Notes under the pieces: model-generated
Database searches by the model: none
Seen by the model: the letters and a program-made list of their open reading frames with translations, nothing else
Told to the model about the DNA's origin: nothing
In this document: piece after piece, positions 49,501 to 57,700 of the stretch
How the letters are laid out: each line of letters opens with the position of its first letter
Numbering within the stretch: the stretch's first letter is position 1
Made by a program: the position numbers and the translations under genes
DNA from: Doris montereyensis
Taxonomy: Eukaryota; Mollusca; Gastropoda; Nudibranchia; Dorididae
Reading direction: 5' to 3'
Assembly (NCBI GenBank): GCA_037039925.1
Contig: JAXRKP010001285.1
Coordinates: 1-64,000 of the forward strand
Length of the DNA stretch: 64,000 nucleotides

Positions 49501-51589
49501 GACACTATGGTGTATACTTAGAAACGTCTGAACACTATGGTGTATACTTAAAAACGTCTGGACACTATGGTGTATACTTAGAAACGTCTGCACACTATGG
49601 TGTATACTTAGAAACATCTGGAAATGGTGTATCTCTGGACACTATGGTGTATATTTAAAAACGTCTGCACACTATGGTGTATACTGTATAGTTAGAAACA
49701 TGCACACTATGGTGTATGCTTAAAAAGTCTGGACACTATGGTGTATATTTAAAAACGTCTGGACACTATGGTGTATATTTAGAAACATCTGCACACTATG
49801 GTGTATACTTAAAAAGTCTGGACACTATGGTGTATATTTAAAAACGTCTGGACACTATGGTGTATATTTAAAACATCTGTACACTATGGTGTATATTTAG
49901 AAACGTCTGGACACTATGGTGTATATATCGAAACGTCTGGACACTATGGTGTATAGTTAGAAAACATCTGCACACTGTGGTGTATATTTAGAAACGTCTG
50001 GACACTATGGTGTATATATGGTGTATACTTAGAAATGTCTGGACACTATGGTGTATATTTAGAAACGTCTGGACACTATGGTGTATACTTAGAAACGCCT
50101 GGACACTATGGTGTATACTTAGAAACGTCTGCATACTATGGTGTATACTTAGAAACGTCTGGACACTATGGTGTATATACTTGGACACTATGGTGTAGAA
50201 ACGTCTGCATACTATGGTGTATACCTAGAAACGTCTGGACACTATGGTGTATACTTAGAAACGTCTGGATACTATGGTGTATACTTAGAAATGTCTGGAC
50301 ACTATGGTGTATACTTAGAAACGTCTGGACACTATGGTGTATACTTAGAAACATCTGGACACTATGGTGTATACTTAGAAACGTCTGGACACTACGGTGG
50401 ATACTTAGAAAAAATCTGGACACTATGGTGCATACTTATATAAAACCTTGACACTACTCTGTATACCTAGAAAATAAATGGACATTACGCTGTATACTTA
50501 GAAAAATTAATGGACATTACGCTGTATACTTAGAAAAAAATGGACATTACGCTGTATACCTAGAAAAAATGGACATTACGCTGTATACCTAGAAAAAATG
50601 GACATTACGCTGTATACTTAGAAAAATTAATGGACATTACACTGTATACTTAGAAAAATTATGGACATTACGATGCATACTTAGAAAAATTATGGACATT
50701 ACGATGCATACTTAGAAAAATTATGGACATTACGCTGTATACTTAGAAAAATCTGGACACTTTGCTGTATACTTATGAAAAATCTGGATACTACAGTGTA
50801 TACTTAGAAAAATCTGGACACAGTGGTGTATACTAATAAAAAATCTGGACACTATGGTTTATACTTAGAAAAATCTGAACACTACGGTGTATACTTAGAC
50901 AAATCTTGACACTACGGTGTATTCTTAGACAAATCTTGACACTACGGTGTATTCTTAGACAAATCTTGACACTACGGTGTATACTTAGACAAATCTAAAC
51001 ACTACGGTGGATACTTAGAAAAGTCTGGACACTACTGTGGATTAGTCAAAGCTGAGCAAAGAGTACCTTCTTTACTTTAGCATTTCACAGCTTGGAAAAG
51101 GTTTTATATTCTGACGACTTTTCTCATCTCTAAACTTTATGGTCCAGTACATCATCTGAACCTAGTTCCAATGCCTTTGTTATCAAACCAACCCACTTTA
51201 TGAGTTTCCTTTGGGTTTTTTAATAGCAAATCATTCAAACGCACTATCAAACATGTACAGAACCAACAATTTCATACGATTTCTCTACCCAAATGGCTGA
51301 TTGACCTGAAGTGCGCTTTCTCTATACAATGAGTCTCCTCCCCAATTTGGGAATGAGAATAAAAGTCTGCGTCAATCTAGTTTTCAACAGCAGTAAACAC
51401 AGCGTCATCCATGACTATATAATCTTCTTTTTTCTTTCATTTTCAACATGAGATGTAACTGTACGTAAAAAGGTTAAAAAAAAAAAAACTAAAATGATGA
51501 CAAAACCTACTTACCAGTTTTGCGCCTGACCGAGAGAAAAGAACAAAGTTGACAGATTTCATCGGGTGCCCATCACCAGTCACTTGACC
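30292..51589 (-). CDS. NOMO: NOMO, nodal modulator (BOS complex subunit), 5'-partial, frame-disrupted
   Basis: Ten exons at 51515-51589, 48658-48796, 42800-42889, 41877-41933, 39296-40332, 37291-37425, 36544-36786, 35098-35338, 33665-34445 and 30292-30603 match animal NOMO in order, with phases that fit across every junction once single-base indels are allowed for. NOMO is a type I ER membrane protein whose lumenal part is a string of Ig-like/carboxypeptidase-regulatory-like domains. With nicalin and TMEM147 it forms the BOS complex of the multipass translocon, and it was first described as a modulator of Nodal signalling. Conserved blocks seen include SREDG, SPNTPQLPNL, SMCGQV, DTWCWKE, NRFCLAHPGVYTLTPESC, QSCPG, LPGVLLSLSG and SLNGEPEPG. 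Roughly the first 200 residues, including the signal peptide, are not found in the window. Five indels interrupt the frame (see findings). Confidence 0.93.
30818..33118. mobile_element. TTAA-flanked foldback element (piggyBac-type MITE)
   Basis: The element is bounded by TTAA at 30818-30821 and 33115-33118. It starts CCCTTTTCAAGTGGGCCC and ends, as reverse complement, CCTTTCCTGGCGGGTCCC. The inverted arms are long (left about 30822-31095, right about 32335-33114) and share, in opposite orientation, CACTCTAAGCACACCTA, GTGCACTGCAGTGCA and the GATAGTTCATTTCCGAG end. TTAA target duplications with CCC-starting termini are typical of piggyBac elements. No transposase frame is seen, so it is non-autonomous. 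It lies wholly inside the last NOMO intron. Confidence 0.75.
32620..33105. repeat. 55 bp subterminal tandem repeats of the foldback element
   Basis: Eight or so copies of a 55 bp unit (GGTAGGTGTGCTTAGAGTGA, CCAGCGGCATGCAAATATAC, GGGACCTGCCACTAG) lie in the right arm only. The left arm has about one such unit. An earlier ~60 bp duplication at 32490-32620 has the same origin. Confidence 0.9.
33665..34445 (-). CDS. NOMO: NOMO exon with membrane helix and two one-base deletions
   Basis: This 781 bp exon runs from acceptor AATAG to a GTCAGG donor, phase 0/0 if two lost bases are counted. It encodes SPGQYFLRPMMKEYKFEP, SLNGEPEPGVIIEAVGTDDC, HIERTAPSS, RDVNIVAFRRMNQMDVSG and the membrane segment GSFLILPLFALVVALAYN. 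The frame breaks near the three-base C run at 34335-34337 and the four-base C run at 34141-34144 (plus strand), each needing one more base. If the weak donor is not used, translation reads on to a stop after four more residues at 33650. Confidence 0.9.
34495..34765 (-). mobile_element. tRNA-derived SINE, family 1, copy C (head truncated)
   Basis: The body matches copies A and B (CCTGGACTGCCCCGTAAACA, GTATCGATCCACCTACCTGG). At the right end only TTTGGGTTGAGAG of the tRNA-like head is left and the B box is gone. It sits in the intron between the 35.1 and 34.4 kb exons. Confidence 0.8.
34885..35046 (-). mobile_element. Short dispersed repeat, family 2
   Basis: The left end carries TTTGTTTGTTTGTCTGATTG, a tail-like sequence, before the common GAAATTTACCCTGTCCACCA start. 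It ends GTAGGACCTACCAACAGCAC, about 50 bp from a NOMO donor. Confidence 0.8.
35098..35338 (-). CDS. NOMO: NOMO exon
   Basis: This 241 bp exon, phase 2 in and 0 out, runs from CGCTAG to GTGAGT. It begins LGPLHSGKKYLVDAQKAGYV and contains GKPLPGVLLSLSG, a highly conserved NOMO segment. A nearer in-frame CACAG could mimic the acceptor, but the conserved GPLHS favours the upstream AG. Confidence 0.92.
35400..35512 (-). mobile_element. Short dispersed repeat, family 2
   Basis: Diverged copy with CAGGGTGAATTGACAGGAAA, GTGAAAGAGTGAAAGGAAAG and GGTAGGACCTA. Confidence 0.75.
35606..35742 (-). mobile_element. Short dispersed repeat, family 2
   Basis: Diverged copy with GTGATCTCAAAGCGAATTAA, ACAGCAAGATAAAAGATAAG and CAGCACCCGCCAACCGCCCA at the right end. 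Confidence 0.75.
35800..35938 (-). mobile_element. Short dispersed repeat, family 2, two nested starts
   Basis: Two left ends in a row (CACCCGTCCACCAGATGTGG and TTGACCCATCTGAAGATATG), each followed by GTGATGATCTC/GTGATCTTTGG-type sequence, show one copy beside or inside another. The right part runs into the 19 bp array. Confidence 0.65.
35937..36543. repeat. 19 bp array derived from a NOMO 5' splice site
   Basis: About 30 copies of CAGGTTTACCTGTATTTGC (plus strand) fill most of the intron. On the sense (minus) strand the unit reads GCAAATACAG|GTAAACCTG, matching the end of the adjacent exon and its donor, GGCAAATACAG|GTAACTGG. Copies diverge (CTGAATTTG, TTGCCACG variants). Confidence 0.95.
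36544..36786 (-). CDS. NOMO: NOMO exon
   Basis: This 243 bp exon, phase 2/2, encodes SGEKLVISAKSADLLFYPDE, QSCPG, GVFVEGSVTPPLEGVQITIS and SDSKGKYR. Acceptor CAAAAG, donor GTAACT. The last bases of the exon plus the donor are nearly the same as the unit of the 19 bp array that starts right after it. Confidence 0.92.
37291..37425 (-). CDS. NOMO: NOMO exon
   Basis: This 135 bp exon, phase 2/2, is bounded by GTCACAG and GTACGT. It encodes SSVEDIPTVLGPLKPNATAT and ends with a YTFSHWA block, which matches the linker before the next lumenal repeat. The acceptor is immediately preceded on the minus strand by an (ATT)n microsatellite that serves as its pyrimidine-rich tract. Confidence 0.9.
37429..37500. 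repeat. (AAT)n microsatellite at a NOMO acceptor
   Basis: About 23 AAT triplets begin a few bases from the acceptor at 37426-37427. On the sense strand this is (ATT)n directly upstream of GTCACAG. Confidence 0.95.
37735..37880 (-). mobile_element. Short dispersed repeat, family 2
   Basis: Words in order: TTCACCCAATCCATGATATG, GGTCTCAAAGTGAATTATAA, GTGAAAGAGTGAGAGGAAAA, AGGACCTTCTTGCAG, CCGCCAACCACCCA. Confidence 0.8.
38145..38340. mobile_element. Possible further dispersed repeat
   Basis: The segment CAGCTTATCCCAGTTTCAAT to GGAACAGG resembles 30695-30745, and TTTCTCAAGGAACACAACGT is a phrase I associate with dispersed repeats in aquatic animals. The boundaries are unclear and the class is unknown. 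Confidence 0.35.
38341..38452 (-). mobile_element. Short dispersed repeat, family 2, left end missing
   Basis: Begins within the family at CAGGGTGAAATAAGAGGAAA and ends GTAGGACCAACCACCATCGG and CGCCAACTGCCCGC. Confidence 0.75.
38590..38700 (+). mobile_element. LINE 3' fragment
   Basis: GGTAAAAGACCAAAAGGCAG and GATATAAAAGAAGCAT, then AGAAATTTAACATTTTTGGA, match the 3' end of the 13.1 kb LINE (about 13105-13210, opposite strand). It is a 5'-truncated insertion in a NOMO intron, antisense to the gene. Confidence 0.7.
38918..39158. repeat. 20 bp minisatellite, about 12 copies
   Basis: The unit is AATGTAAACACGAAAGGCTT, with GGGTT and TTGATG variants. It lies in the intron downstream of the 1037 bp exon, ~140 bp from its donor. 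Confidence 0.95.
39296..40332 (-). CDS. NOMO: NOMO large internal exon with two compensating indels
   Basis: This 1037 bp exon runs from acceptor TGTAG to donor GTAAAA, phase 0 in and 2 out. It encodes GIGLPKVTVILNGK at the start, SPNTPQLPNL, SMCGQV, then ATEADGTFC, LPGKYKASI, DTWCWKE, NRFCLAHPGVYTLTPESC and finally VKDISLEIR. The frame changes twice. A base is missing between about 40031 and 40048, and one is extra in the four-base G run at 39779-39782 (plus strand). The two cancel, so the exon length is normal. It covers several lumenal Ig-like repeats in a single exon. Confidence 0.92.
41490..41850. repeat. 22 bp minisatellite, about 16 copies
   Basis: The unit is AAAACCACATATCTGTAATG plus TG. 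It lies about 30 bp from the donor of the 41877-41933 exon. Open frames across it are repeat peptides. Confidence 0.95.
41877..41933 (-). CDS. NOMO: NOMO exon
   Basis: Fifty-seven bases between GTTCAG and GTAGGT encode TKFEVAGFSVSGKILDKEG, the start of the next repeat domain. Phase 0/0. A decayed partial duplicate of this exon and its upstream intron edge lies at about 42.36-42.48 kb. Confidence 0.9.
42225..42300 (-). mobile_element. Possible tRNA-like SINE head
   Basis: On the minus strand GTGAGCTGGTGATCACGACC is followed by ACTGGTTTAAGCCCC, which resembles A- and B-box spacing, but the B box is imperfect. A body was not delimited. Confidence 0.35.
42355..42490 (-). pseudogene. Decayed duplicate of NOMO exon 41877-41933 with intron edge
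   Basis: GGAAAAGCCGGCAACTTTAA and ATTGGGTCTAAAAAGAAG correspond to the right half of the 41.9 kb exon and its acceptor. The following TTCTTTATGTTGGGAAAAAT and GTGGATTAAAAC correspond to the intron beyond it (41960-42000). The rest of the exon is unrecognisable and no clean acceptor is left. Confidence 0.65.
42800..42889 (-). CDS. NOMO: NOMO exon
   Basis: Ninety bases between CTTCAG and GTAAGG encode VPFYKGEHITFDVKPDRLD and continue to ITLE. Phase 0/0. No frame damage is seen. Confidence 0.9.
43850..43990 (-). mobile_element. Short dispersed repeat, family 2, host of the 63 bp array
   Basis: Starts after ACTGACTGACTGATTGG with a GAAATTTATTCCATGCACCA motif and continues to GTGAGAGGAAAGAAGTAGCA and CCTACCAGTAGCCACCCACC, where it passes without a break into the 63 bp satellite. 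Confidence 0.8.
43985..47325. repeat. 63/64 bp satellite, about 50 copies
   Basis: The unit has GTAGCCACCCACCAACTGCT, TACAATTGAAATGGACAAAC and ACCAGGATGGCAGACATGTG, then ACT or ACCA. Copies are very similar. The 63 bp form is 21 codons, so long repeat-peptide frames appear on both strands. At the right end the last unit joins CAAAGGGTGAAAGGAAAGAA, again family-2 sequence. Confidence 0.95.
47380..47592. repeat. 15 bp minisatellite
   Basis: The unit is AGCTAAGTATGTCTC with an AGTCTCAGTATGTCTC variant, repeated about 14 times. Confidence 0.95.
47593..48185. other. Unique intron sequence
   Basis: About 590 bases of ordinary complexity inside the large NOMO intron. The frame at 47640-47891 shows no recognisable domain. 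Confidence 0.4.
48190..48656. repeat. ~52 bp minisatellite that starts at a NOMO donor
   Basis: The unit contains TTCAATTCATCAAAAAGCAG, CAACCTTTCATCGTGTGCAC and TCATGCATTCCA. Eight to nine copies run up to the donor of exon 48658-48796, and the intron start itself (sense GTGAGTGCACACGATGAAAG) is the edge of the first unit. Confidence 0.95.
48658..48796 (-). CDS. NOMO: NOMO exon with one-base insertion
   Basis: Acceptor TTTCAG and donor GTGAGT bound 139 bp. The downstream part reads GAPAGFKSKDSTLQALC then VTSREDGTFVF, a good NOMO match. Phase-0 entry from the previous exon gives a stop unless one base is removed from the six-base T run at 48775-48780 (plus strand). With that correction the start reads TVGQCQKGAPAGF, which restores length and a conserved cysteine. 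The exon is wedged between a 52 bp array and a 30 bp array. Confidence 0.85.
48960..51060. repeat. 30 bp satellite, about 68 copies
   Basis: The unit is GGACACTATGGTGTATACTT plus AGAAACGTCT. Copies are uniform at 49.0-50.4 kb and A-rich and diverged at 50.4-51.06 kb. The 30 bp period equals ten codons, so long repeat-peptide frames appear on both strands. It fills most of the intron between the first two visible exons. Confidence 0.95.
51515..51589 (-). CDS. NOMO: NOMO exon (first one visible)
   Basis: This 75 bp exon is bounded on the minus strand by TTTCAG and GTAAGT. It encodes 25 residues starting GQVTGDGHPMKSVNFVLFS, which match the start of a NOMO repeat. Phase is 0 in and 0 out. Exons for the preceding ~200 residues are not found between here and 64 kb, which is almost all satellite. 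Confidence 0.85.
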
Positions 51590-51654
51590 CTGAAATTGAC
51601 ATTGAAATTCAAATAAGATTGGGAAAATAATAATTACCTTATCTCACTATGCTC

Positions 51655-54600
51655 ACAAAAAGAAAGAAAAAAAAAGTAGAACCTATCAACAGTAAAAGAA
51701 AGAAAAAGAAAAAGTAGAACCTACCAACAGTAAAAGAAAGAAAAAGTAGAACCTACCAACAGCAAAAGAAAGAAAGAAAAAGTGGAACCTACCAACAGTA
51801 AAAGAAAAGAAAAAGTAGAACCTACCAACAGTAAAAGAAAGAAAGAAAAGTAAAAGAAAGAAAAGTAGAACCTACCAACAGTAAAAGAAAGAAAAAGTAG
51901 AACCTACCAACAGTAAAAGAAAAAAAAGTAGAACCTAACCAAACAGTAAAAGAAAGAAAAAGTAGAACCTACCAACAGTAAAAGAAAGAAAGAAAAAGTA
52001 GAACCTACCAACAGTAAAAGAAAGAAAAAGTAGAACCTACCAACAGTAAAAGAAAGAAAAAGTAGAACCTACCAACAGTAAAAGAAAGAAAGAAAAGTAG
52101 AACCTACCAACAGTAAAAGAAAGAAAGAAAAAGTAGAACCTACCAACAGTAAAAAGAAAGAAAAAGTAGAACCTACCAACAGTAAAAGAAAGAAAGAAAA
52201 AGTAGAACCTACCAACATTAAAAGAAAGAAAAAAAAGTAGAACCTACCAACAGTAAAAGAAAGAAAGAAAAAGTAGAACCTACCAACAGTAAAAGAAAGA
52301 AAGAAAAAGTAGAACCTACCAACAGTAAAAGAAAAGAAAAATAGAACCTACCAACAGTAAAAGAAAGAAAAAAGTAGAACCTACCAACAGTAAAAGAAAG
52401 AAAAAGGAGAACCTACCAACAGTAAAAGAAAGAAAAAGTAGAACCTACCTACCAACATTAAAAGAAAGAAAAAGTAGAACCTACCAACATTAAAAGAAAG
52501 AAAAAGAACCTACCAACAGTAAAAGAAAGAAAAAGTAGAACCTACCAACATTAAAAGAAAGAAAAAGTAGAACCTACCAACAGTAAAAGAAACAAAAGTA
52601 GAACCTACCAACAGTAAAAGAAAGAAAAAAAAGTAGAACCTACCAACAGTAAAAGAAAAGAAAAAGTAGAACCTACCAACAGTAAAAGAAAGAAAAACTA
52701 GAACCTACCAACAGTAAAAGAAAGAAAAAAAAGTAGAACCTACCAACAGTAAAAGAAAGAAAAGAAAAAGTAGAACCTACCAACAGTAAAAGAAAGAAAA
52801 AGTAGAACCTACCAACAGTAAAAGAAAGAAAAAGTAGAACCTACCAACAGTAAAAGAAAGAAAAAAAAGTAGAACCTACCAACAGTAAAAGAAAGAAAAA
52901 GTAGAACCTACCAACAGTAAAAGAAAGAAAAAAAAGTAGAACCTACCAACAGTAAAAGAAAGAAAGAAAAAGTAGAACCTACCAACAGTAAAAGAAAGAA
53001 AAAACAAGTAGAACCTACCAACAGTAAAAGAAAGAAAGAAAAGTAGAACCTACCAACAGTAAAAGAAAGAAAAAGTAGAACCTACCAACAGTAAAAGAAA
53101 GAAAGAAAAAGTAGAACCTACCAACAGTAAAAGAAAGAAAGAAAAAGTAGAACCTACCAACAGTAAAAGAAAGAAAAAGTAGAACCTACCAACAGTAAAA
53201 AAAGAAAGAAAAAGTAGAACCTACCAACAGTAAAAGAAAGAAAGAAAAAAGTAGAACCTACCAACAGTAAAAAGAAAGAAAAAGTAGAACCTACCAACAG
53301 TAAAAAGAAAGAAAAAAAAAAGTAGAACCTACCAACAGTAAAAGAAAGAAAAAAAAGTAGAACCTACCAACAGTAAAAGAAAGAAAAAAAAGTAGAACCT
53401 ACCAACAGTAAAAGAAAGAAAGAAAAAGTAGAACCTACCAACAGTAAAAGAAGAAAAAAAAGTAGAACCTACCAACAGTAAAAGAAAGAAAGAAAAACCA
53501 ACAGTAAAAGTAGAACCTACCAACAGTAAAAGAAAAAGAAAAAGTAGAACCTACCAACAGTAAAAGAAAGAAAAAGTAGAACCTAAACAGTAAAAGAAAG
53601 AAAAAGTAGAACCTACCAACAGTAAAAAAAGAAAGAAACCTAAAAAAAAAGTAAAAAAAGTAGAACCTACCAACAGTAAAAGAAAGAAAAAGTAAAACCT
53701 ACCAACAGTAAAAGAAAGAAAAAGTAGAACCTACCAACAGTAAAAGAAACAAAAAGTAGAACCTACCAACAGTAAAAGAAAGAAAAAGAGAACCTACCAA
53801 CAGTAAAAGAAAGAAAAAGTAGAACCTACCAACAGTAAAAGAAAGAAAAGTAGAACCTACAACAGTAAAAAGAAAGAAAAAGTAGAACCAACCAACAGTA
53901 AAAGAAAGAAAAAAAGTAGAAAAACAGTAAAAAAAAAGTAGAACCTACCAACAGTAAAAGAAAGAAAAAGTAGAAACAACCAACAGTAAAAAGAAAGAAA
54001 AAGTAGAACCAACCAACAGTAAAAGTAAGAAAAAGTAGAACCTACCAACAGTAAAAGAAAGAAAAAAAAGTAAACCTACCAACAGTAAAAGAAAGAAAAA
54101 AAAAAAAAGAAAAAAAGTAGAACCTACCAACAGTAAAGAAAGAAAGAAAAGTAGAACCTACCAACAGTAAAAAAAGAAAGAAAAAGTAGAACCTACCAAC
54201 AGTAAAAGAAAGAAAAAAGTAGAACCTACCAACAGTAAAAAAGAAAAGTAGAACCTAGTAAAAGAAAGAAAAAGTAGAACCTACCAACAATAAAAGAAAG
54301 AAAAAAAGTAGAACCTAACCAACAGTAAAAGAAAGAAAAAGTAGAACCTACCAACAGTAAAAGAAAGAAAAAGTAGAACCTACCAACAGTAAAAGAAAGA
54401 AAAAGTAGAACCTACCAACAGTAAAGAAAGAAAAAGTAGAACCAAACAGTAAAAAAAGAAAGAAGTAGAACCTACCAACAGTAAAAGAAAGAAAGAAAAA
54501 GTAGAACCTACCAACAGTAAAAGAAAGAAAGAAAAAGTAGAACCTACCAACAGTAAAAGAAAGAAAGAAAAAGTAGAACCTACCAACAGTAAAAGAAAGA

Positions 54601-54790
54601 AAGAAAAAGTAGAACCTACCAACAGTAAAAGAAAGAAAGAAAAAGAAGTAGAACCTACCAACAGTAAAAGAAAGAAAAGTAAACCTACCAACAGTAAAGA
54701 AAGAAAGAAAAAGAAGAAACCAACAGTAAAAGAAAGAAAGAAAAAGAACCTAGAACAAAGAGTACAACGTCATGGATAAGGTGCGGATTA
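51655..54790. repeat. ~33 bp A-rich satellite, about 95 copies
   Basis: The unit is AGTAGAACCTACCAACAGTA followed by AAAGAAAGAAAA of variable length. The core closely matches family-2 repeat ends (AAGTAGGACCTACCAACAGC). Length variation is nearly all in the A/AAAG runs. Confidence 0.95.
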
Positions 54791-57700
54791 CAGTAAAAGA
54801 AAGAAAAGTCTAAACATCCTTTCTGTGGCAAATGCCTTATCCCCAAAGAAAGAAAAAGTAGAACCTACCAACAGGTAAAAGAAAGAAAGAAATCCCCAGA
54901 AGTAGAACTACCAACAGTAAAAGAAAGAAAAAGTAGAAACCTACCAACAGTAAAGAAAGAAAAAGTGGAACCTACCAACATTAAAAGAAAGAAAAAGCTG
55001 GAACCTACCAACAGTAAAAGAAAGAAAAAGTAGAACCTATGGTTTCCAACATTCCCCAAAAGAAAGAAAAAGTAGAACCTACCAACAGTAATCACTTTTC
55101 ATCTGAAAGAAAAGTAGAACCTACCAACAAAAAGAAAGAAAAAGTAGAACCTAAACAGTAAAAGAAAAGAAAAAGTAGAACCTACCAACATTAAAAGAAA
55201 AAGAAACCTACCAACATAAAAGAAAGAAAAAGTAGAACCTCAAATCAACAGTAAAAGAAAGGAAAAAAAGTAAACCTGGGATCACAACAGTCAAATCGTC
55301 AAAGAAAGAAAAACTAAAACCTACCAACCTTCATCAAAGAACAAAAAAGGTTTGTTGTGCTACCAACAGTAAAAGAAAAGAAAAAGTAGAACCTAAAATC
55401 ATCTGATTTACAGGATTGAAAAAAACAGAAAAGCACAACCTACCAACAGTAAAAGACAAGATTTTTCAGTTGTTTCGTTCTACTTTCACTTTCATGGGGC
55501 ATATGAATAAGAAAATTATAAAATGAACTTACCAACAGTAAAAGAAAGAAAGTTCAAAAACGTGAATGGCTGCCGAAACCATTGTTCAGGGCTAAAAGAA
55601 AAGAAAGAAAAGAAATAGTGAGAACCTGTAACAAACAGTACAGCAGACTGAGGCAACAAATGGCTGAACATTTTAGTCAACTCAAATTTAAGCAAAGTGA
55701 ATCCGACTGTTAATGGTCCAACAACAGATAAGGCTGCGGAAAGAATCTATTAGTGTTGAAAGTCAAAATAAATAGAACCCTTAATAAACCGAACAACAGT
55801 AATAATCCTTTCTGAAAGAAAGAAGAAGTAAAACCTATCCAACAAAAGAAAGAAAAAGCTAGAACCTTTTCCAATAAAAGAAAGAAAGAGGACGACGAAA
55901 GAAATGTCATTTGTCTTTCTTCAAAAACCTTGCTTTCAACAGTACTCTCAAGTGCTGGAAAAATGAAAACAAAAGACTGAAGGAAACAACAGCTGTTCCA
56001 ACCATTTTCCTAAAAAAAACAAATACATTTAAAAGAGTGGCATTGGTGGCAGTGGTTTGACTTTGAAAATCGTGCCAAACTGGGCTCAAATCCCATGCCA
56101 GGGCCAAAGTGTTCTGTGTTAAAATTGATTAACACAATAGTGCCAGCCGTTTCAACACAAAACAAAACACATGAAGGCATATCCTTTAACGTAACTTTCT
56201 TGAACAAAGTATGGAGTCAACCAACATTAAAGAAATCTATAGCAAGATGTCCATGACTAATAGAACCCAACATCTATCCACTAATGGAGATTGACACCAA
56301 GATGTCAATGTGCAAAGGGTTTGACAAAGGCTAAGGATGTGCACTTACCAAGATGTACCAGTAAATTTGACAAAGAAAAAGTGTGAATCTATAGCAACAT
56401 GTACCAGTAAAGAAAAAGTAAATTTAAGAATATGTAACAGAAAGACAAAGAAATAGCAAAGCCAGAATTATTTCAAAGGCTCCTTTTCCTGTAACTAATT
56501 TTTGACAAAGGCTAAGGGTGTGCATCTAGAGATGCTTATTTTAAAATATTTATAAGGCTAAGGATGTGCATCTATAGAGATAGAAAGACAAAGGCTAGGG
56601 GTGGCGCATCAAAAATAAAAGGAATTGTGCATCTAGAAAAGTAAGAAATCAAGATGTACCAGTAACAAAGACTAAGGATGTGCATCTAATAAACTAAGGA
56701 AAAAGTAGAACATCTATCAACAGTACCAGTAAGAAGTTTTGACAAGGCTAAGGGTGTGCATCTTCCAGTAAATCTACCAAGAAACTAAAACAAAGGCTAA
56801 ATCAACCACTAATGGAGTTTTGACAAAGGCTAGAACCTACATCAACAGTAAAAGTGCCAAATGAAAGAAAAAGTCAATCTATAGCAAGATGTACCAGTAA
56901 TGGAGTTTTGACAAAGGCTAAGGGGTGTGCATCTAAAGGTAACTAATGATGAACCAGCAGATGAACCATGTGCCACTAATGGAGTTTTGAAAAGAAAGGA
57001 TCATCTGATTTAATGGAGGATTGAAGGGTGTGCATCTATAGCAAGATGTACCATGTGCCCAAAAAAAAGGGTGTGCAAGTAAAACCATGTGCCAACAGTA
57101 AAAGGCTAAGAATGTTCATCTATAGCAAGAACAAAACTTTCCTACCATATGGAGTTTTGACAAAGGCTAAGGGAGAAAAGATTTACTAATGGAGTAAAAG
57201 AAAGGCTAACATCTATAGCAAGAGTCAAACGAAATAATACATCTATAGCAAGATGTACCAGTAATGCTGACAGAAAGCAAAACCATGAATGGTCAAAGGC
57301 TTAACGCTGACAGCAGATGTTCAAAAGAAAAGTAAGGAAAAGATGTAGAACATCTATTAACATGTACCATGAAATTAAAAGGCTAAGGATTGCCTATAGC
57401 AAGATGTACCAAAAAAAATAAAATGTGAGATCTAAAGATGTAACAAACAGACAAAAATCGAAAAGAAATGGCTGAACATTTTAATCCAAAGGCTAAGGGT
57501 GTGCATCTAAGCAAGATGTAATAATGGAGTTTTGACAAAGGCTAAGGATGTGCATCTGTAATGTACATCCACTAATGGAGTTTTGAAAAGGTCCATCTAT
57601 AGCAAAAATATTGATTGTGCATCTATAGCAAGAGTACCATGTGCCACTAATGGAACAAGGTGTGCATCTAAAGTAAGAAAACCTAAAAATTAATCTATCA

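Noticed and set aside
48960..51060. Regularly spaced 30 bp repeats that could be taken for a CRISPR array
   Set aside because: The repeats are head-to-tail with no unique spacers, lie in an intron of an animal gene, and there are no cas genes.
55907..56207. Minus-strand frames of about 65 codons with ordinary composition
   Set aside because: They overlap a possible tRNA-like SINE head on the plus strand and show no NOMO or other domain similarity; they are not the missing N-terminal exons.
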